From: Crotalaria pallida
Lineage: Eukaryota > Streptophyta > Magnoliopsida > Fabales > Fabaceae
Length of the DNA stretch: 64,000 nt
Assembly: GCA_037953625.1 (NCBI GenBank)
Contig: CM075653.1
Location: forward strand, 248,001-312,000
Reading direction: 5' to 3'
Of this stretch, positions 59,201 through 64,000 are shown one piece after another. The notes beneath the pieces are model-generated. The model made no database searches, was not told where the DNA came from, and saw nothing but the letters and a program-made list of their open reading frames with translations. How positions within the stretch are numbered: the stretch's first letter is position 1; the number at the start of each line of letters is the position of its first letter. The position numbers and the translations under genes are program-made.

Positions 59201-60651
59201 TGGAAAAACAAGAAAATTATGGTCATAAGGCTTGGATGCTTTGATTTTTTCCATAATTCAAAAACAGGATGATAAAATACAAGATGCTTCGATGAGATGA
59301 GTATTTTACACATAATGAAAAGTCATGGAAATTGTGTACTTAAGGCTTGGATGAATTGAATTTTCTAGAAAAAGTGGAAAAACGTGAAAATTGTGGTCTT
59401 AAGGCTTAGATTCATTGATTTTATCCAAAAATTAAAAAAAAGAAATTATTAATTACAAGATGCTACGGTGAGATGTGTTTTTTTTTCACATAATGAAAAT
59501 ATCACAAAATTGTGTATTTAAGGCTTGGATGACACGAGTTTTCCAGAAAAAAATGGAAAAACATGAAAATTGTGGTCTTAAGGCTTGGATGCCTTGATTT
59601 TCTGCCAATATCAAAAAATAGGGATGATAAATTCAATATGCTATGATGAAATCAGTTTTTTTACACATAATGAAAAAATCATGAAAATTGTGTATTTAAG
59701 GCTTGGATGACTTGAGTTTTCCAGAAAAAGTGGAAAAACACGAAGATTGTGGTCTTAAGGCTTGGATGTCTTGATTTTTTGCCAAAATTCAAAAACTGAG
59801 ATGATAAAATAAAAAATGCTTCGATGATATAAGTTATTTACACATAATTAAAAATTCATGAAAATTGCATATTTAAGGCTTGGATGACTTGAATTTTCTA
59901 GAAAAAGTGGAAAAACATGAATGTTGTGGTCTTAAGGCATGGATGCCTTGATTTTCATAAAATATTCAAAAATAGGGATGATAAAATACAAGATGCTGAG
60001 ATGAGATGAGTTTTTTACACATAATGAAAAAATCATGAAAATAGTGTATTAAGGTTTGGATGACATGGGTTATCCAGAAAAAGTGGAAAAACATGAAAAT
60101 TGCGGTCTTAAGGCTTGGATGCCTTGATTTTCTGCCAATATTCAAAAATAGGGATGATGCTAAAGAGAGAGGAGTTTTTTACGCATAATGAAAATTTACT
60201 AAAATTGTGTATTTAAGGCTTGGATGACATGAGTTTTCCAGAAAAAGTGGAAAAACATGAAAATTGTGGTCTTAAGGCATGGATTTCTTGATTTTCTGCC
60301 AATATTGAAAAATTGGGATGATAATTAAATATTCTTCGATGAGATGAGTTTTTTTACACATAATGAAAAAATCATGAAAATTGTGTATTTAAGGCTTGGA
60401 TGACATGAGTTTTCTAGAAAAAGTGAAAAACGTGAAAATTGTGGTCTTAAGGCTTGGGTGCCTTGATTTTCTACCAATATTCAAAAATAGGGATGATAAA
60501 ATACGAGATGCTGAGATGAGATGTGTTTTTTACACATAATAAAAAAATCATTAAAATTGCGTATTTAAGGCTTAGATGACATGAGTTTTCCAGAAAAAGT
60601 GGAAAAACATGAAAATTGCGGTCTTAAGAATCGGATACCTTGATTTGCTAC
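47255..60651. repeat. 177-bp satellite array, block D
   Basis: Same monomer as block A. The 47258-48908 part matches 6313-8009, the part from 48909 matches positions 1 and 8010 onwards, and 59335-60130 matches 6313 and 47258 again. It contains the 1,886-bp higher-order tandem repeat at about 51915-56745 and ends at the insertion of the third Tat LTR. No gene is present. Confidence 0.96.
51915..56745. repeat. Higher-order tandem repeat of 1,886 bp within the satellite
   Basis: Distinctive variants recur at a fixed offset of 1,886 bp: aggtatgata at 53753 and 55639, and gtgatcttaaggtttggatg at 52533, 54419 and 56305. Copies 2 and 3 look almost identical over their shared part. Copy 1 is shorter by about 536 bp (three monomers): its aggtatgata is at 52401, only 1,352 bp before that of copy 2. 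Copy 3 stops matching near 56745. Confidence 0.93.
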
Positions 60652-61197
60652 TGTGGTGGACCTGGCTAGGCCGAGCTCCCCATAAACCCCGCTAAAAGAT
60701 CAAGGACTTAACAAGGGACCCACTGAACGCTTGGCTGAGCTCAGGGCTCAACGGCCGAACAAGCGCTAGATACGGGGCGACCTCATGCCTCTGATCAGGT
60801 CCGATCTCCGTACGACTTCCCAGGTCCGACATCACCCCAAAGATTCCGACACCAAGGACATGATGACGTCCCCCATCCTTATCCGCAAGGACAGCTCACC
60901 CCATCCTTATCCGCAAGGACAGCGCACCGCTCCTAGCTCATTACAGGCTGGCCCTACTTGGGCCCCAAGTTGGCCCATTAGGGCAACCAGCTCCCCCCTA
61001 TAAGTAGCTCAATACTACATGGGGCAAAGGTACGTCCTCTTACCATAATCGCCACCCTCACACACCAGTGATTAGGGTATCTCTTTGGCTTCCCCTTTGG
61101 CCACTAGAGGACTCCCAACAAACATCACACATAAACCCTAGGCAGAGTCTCCTCTAAGGTAGATTCCCCCTCCTTAGAGGTTCTCCTTGTAAAACCT
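60652..61197 (-). mobile_element. Truncated third LTR of the Tat-like family
   Basis: Reverse complement of the LTRs at 31542 and 46646, beginning TGTGGTGGACC directly after satellite. It holds two copies of the 28-bp repeat. The last 17 or so bases of the LTR (up to GGACATCACA) are missing, because a new sequence starting TGTAAAACC begins at 61198. The adjoining internal region or satellite must lie beyond that new element, outside the window. Confidence 0.9.
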
Positions 61198-64000
61198 ACA
61201 CTTTTCTACCCTTAACTACCCATTATTAAAATAGTAAATTTAAAATTTCCTTTTTAATTATTAAAAATCTCTCGTCAAATGGACGGAGTTTCGTTTGTTT
61301 TTCGGACTTTTCCAAAAATTATATTTTTCCTGCAACCTGATAAACATATTCATTTTCAATAACCAGAAGCCAACAGGGCTATCAATACCACATAAACATA
61401 TTCAGTGCTATATCGCACGACACATCATCAAAATTTAAAATAAATTAAATACAAACAAACAATCTATAATTTCCCTCTAACTAATTTACACTCCACGGAG
61501 TGGAGTGTGCACCTGCTCGGCCAATAGTCGTGTAAGCTCAAATCTTGGTACCTGGAAAAATGGTAAGGAGGTGAGCATTACACATAAAGTAGGAATAGCA
61601 GTTTCTGATATGACATAATAACCGACTAAGCCAAACACACTTAATTCAAGTAATGCATATACGCACAAAGTCAAGTCATATCATGTTCATTTACAAATAA
61701 ACCCATTTTCATTCATTAAACATTCTCATATCTTTTCTCCTCTCATATTTTGATTCTTTTACAGTTTTATCACAACACACTTAATTCTTTTTCAAGCACT
61801 AACTGGCGTTTTATATTTCTTTTACTCTTTTTCATTCTTAACAATTTTGACAACATCCCTCATGCATACTGTCCGATTCGTGCACATCACAGTCGGACGC
61901 AAGAGGTTGAGTCGTACTCCTCTATCGTGGTATATCCGATTCGCGTCACTCGCAGTCGGAACCCGATTCGCGTACACTCGCAGTCGGCCACAAGGAATTA
62001 CCCCTCTATCGTTCGTGGACTATCCGATTCGCGCCACTCGCAGTCGGATTCCACACAAAATAATCTTTTACTCTTTATCGTGGACTATCCGATTCGCGCC
62101 ACTTCGCAGTCGGATTCCACACAAAATAATCTTTTACATTAGTTACTTCTCTCAATCTTGATATTTCTTCAATTATCTTCCTCTTTTATCATCAATTATT
62201 TATCACTTACTTTCACACTTTTCTGGGTCCTTAATCAAATTATTATTCATAACAATCATTTCATCATTTAGCAAATATGAGCACCTTTAGCACATAGAGG
62301 GACATAACATCATCATCAAGCGAATATCAGCACACAAAGCACATACAAGTACATAACCTCATCATCAATAAATTCACATCCCAAATCATTTCCCTTAATT
62401 TATTTACTTATTTTCTAAGTTCAAATTATCAGCTTTATCAGTTAACCCAATGTGCAAAATCCTAAAACTAGCAACAAACTCTCAGCAAGCATTATATACA
62501 TACTAGAAACTTATCCCTAAGATAAGGTAACACTCACTCCTTACCTTTAGACACTTTACCCCTTATCCTTTTCGTACGATAGAAACCAAAAGTATCTGAG
62601 TCCTTTATTTACGTGCAGCGACAGGTTCTAAAGCTCCTTCATCGTCTAACCGGGCCATACAAATTAAATAAAAACTCAATATCATGCGTTTTCCGAAGAA
62701 GAGACTTTAACTTGAAAACTGAAGCAAGTTAATTTCAAAAACTTTTAATTATTCATAGATCAAAGTCAAATAAAAAGTTAGACTTGAAACCATTTCGTTT
62801 TCGATCAAATGGTACGTTTCTTTATTAAAAACACCTTAACTCTCAGAACTAATATAATTTATCAAAACAAACCAAAATCACGTAACTTTGATAAAAACTC
62901 ATAGAATCAAATGCTAATGTTACTTGACACTATTAATTTCGAACTAAAAGGAATTGCCCTTGATTCAAAATAAGTAAAAGTCACATTTCTAACATTCAGG
63001 CATTTGCACTTCCTTTCAATTCGAAATTAAAGTTCAAGCCTTCAACCCGAATTAACGTATGTCGAATATATATATCGGATTCCTATTTAATTGGTTTATC
63101 GTTAGTTCAGGGACAATTCCACCCAACTAACCTACAACCCAATTACTTAGGAACCCAATGCTTTTAACAAAAACACTTTCAAAACCCATCATTCGACATA
63201 ACCTTTAATTTGACGTTATAACAATCAAAGTAACCAATTAAAATCATTACAAATAACAATATACTTAAAAATCAATAGTAAATCATAATATCACTTATTT
63301 TTCCAAAATAATATAACACTTGACAATAATCACCAATAACATTAAAATTAATATTAGTATTAAAATTAAAGCACAACATAGAGAACTAAAAAAAAAGTAT
63401 TAGAGATATACCCTCAAATATGGTTTTTAAAGCAAGAAAGAGGGAGGATCGGCGTCGGTGACGATAACGGCAACGGTGGCATCAACCAGCAGCAAAGGGG
63501 AAAGGGGGATCACGAACACGGACCTCTAGGTCCAAGGAGTAGCAGACGCGATCCAGGAGGAGGAGATGGCGGCATGACTCCTCGGCTGCAGCCGCAAGGA
63601 ACAGCAGTGGCACAACAAACCAGTGGTGGTAGCAACAAAACCATCAACGGCGGCGGCAGATCGCGACCCCAGGGGCAGCGGGTCGCGAATCGCGACTAGT
63701 TGGAGGGAGAACGCGCGACCGAATCGCGACCGGAGAGAGGATGCGCGACCGCGGAAGGGACGTGCGGCAGCGGCAACAGCGTCGGTCCAGGAAGAGAGAA
63801 AGAGACGGCGGTGGAGAGAGAGAGATCGTGGCAGAGAGAGCATAGAGAGGGAGAGAGAGAGCGATGCAGGAAAGAGGAAGACCAGCTTAGAGAGAGAGTG
63901 AAGGGCCAAATGAAGGAGAAGATGAAGTTGAAGAAGGAGAGTGTGTGGTGAGGGGGCGGCGGCTTGGCAAGAGGAAGAAGGGAAATTAGGTTTCCTTGCA
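61198..64000 (-). mobile_element. Probable partial long LTR of another retrotransposon
   Basis: The left edge TGTAAAACC interrupts the Tat LTR after ctcct (61193-61197, the likely left TSD). Read on the minus strand, the sequence would end ...GGTTTTACA, a proper LTR end. No protein-coding motif is present in 2.8 kb. On the minus strand the far end (63420-64000) is a GC- and CT-rich, leader-like stretch (caccacacactctcc, then many CTCTCT), followed inward by intron-like AT-rich sequence. This resembles the R/U5 of chromovirus LTRs. Five hairpin-like repeats sit at 61871-62113. The right end is outside the window, so the call is tentative. Confidence 0.5.
61871..62113. repeat. Five dispersed hairpin-like 26-bp repeats
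   Basis: Copies at about 61871-61896, 61934-61959, 61963-61987, 62023-62047 and 62088-62113, of the form tccgattcgcg, cact, cgcagtcgga. Each can fold with TCCGA/TCGGA outer arms and an inner GCG/CGC stem with one bulge. GC content is far above that of the surrounding sequence, and four of the five hold three or more CpG. Confidence 0.8.

Noticed and set aside
1..60651. CRISPR array, because of short regular repeats
   Set aside because: Monomers are contiguous with no unique spacers, and the sequence is clearly plant nuclear DNA with plant retrotransposons.
61750..62161. Overlapping plus-strand frames of 104 and 130 codons with repeated PIRATRS-like words
   Set aside because: The repeated words are translations of the five hairpin repeats, in more than one frame, so coding is unlikely.
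63526..63951. Overlapping frames on both strands in the GC-rich right end, rich in Arg, Ser and Glu
   Set aside because: They arise from simple GA/CT-rich repeats (gagagaga runs), and open frames occur in several registers on both strands. A true gene would favour one.

Overview
This window looks like nuclear heterochromatin of a flowering plant, probably a eudicot. About half of it is an AT-rich tandem satellite with a period of about 177 bp. Inserted into the satellite are long-terminal-repeat (LTR) retrotransposons with plant-type features: initiator-Met tRNA primer sites, a chromodomain integrase of the Tekay/Del type, a SIRE/Maximus-like copia Gag, and a Tat-like element with an antisense extra gene. 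I see no ordinary host gene, no tRNA or rRNA gene, and no bacterial-type feature. I cannot name the species.

Layout. (1) 1-13923 is satellite. (2) 13924-25609 is a complete Ty3/gypsy Tekay-type chromovirus on the + strand, with 3.5 kb LTRs and target site duplication (TSD) ttgaa. It has Gag, protease, reverse transcriptase, RNase H, integrase and chromodomain in one frame, broken by three in-frame stops. (3) 25610-31541 is satellite, interrupted by about 470 bp of unrecognised sequence at 27667-28136. (4) 31542-47254 is a Tat-like Ty3/gypsy element on the - strand, with 0.6 kb LTRs and TSD attgt. It keeps Gag and protease but has no reverse transcriptase or integrase. On the opposite strand, near its 3' LTR, it carries a spliced gene of the 'putative gypsy type transposon' (Transposase_28) family. 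Two copia-type insertions sit inside it: a SIRE-like solo LTR at 34203-35746 (TSD aaact) inside the antisense gene, and a gag-only SIRE-like element at 38502-44353 (TSD aagaa) inside the protease. (5) 47255-60651 is satellite, including a 1,886-bp higher-order tandem repeat. (6) 60652-61197 is a truncated third LTR of the Tat family. (7) 61198-64000 is probably part of another long LTR on the - strand.

Order of events. The satellite came first. The Tat and Tekay elements entered it, and the two SIRE-like copies then entered the Tat element. The two full copia LTRs seem to differ only by a 7-bp deletion, so that insertion is very recent. Removing each of the two inner insertions plus one TSD copy restores an open frame in the interrupted gene. 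The outer genes were therefore open when they were hit.

Most interesting signal. The LTRs of three elements from two superfamilies (Tekay, and the two SIRE-like copia copies) carry clusters of short palindromes with a TCGA core, mostly ACTCGAGTA. Core spacing is strikingly regular: pairs 20-21 bp apart, 11 bp in some places, and pair-to-pair steps of 50-53 bp in one element. Each element has one cluster about 25-155 bp upstream of its TATA box and a second about 0.8-1.2 kb downstream. This looks like a shared binding-site array for a dimeric DNA-binding factor, and I cannot match it to a described system.
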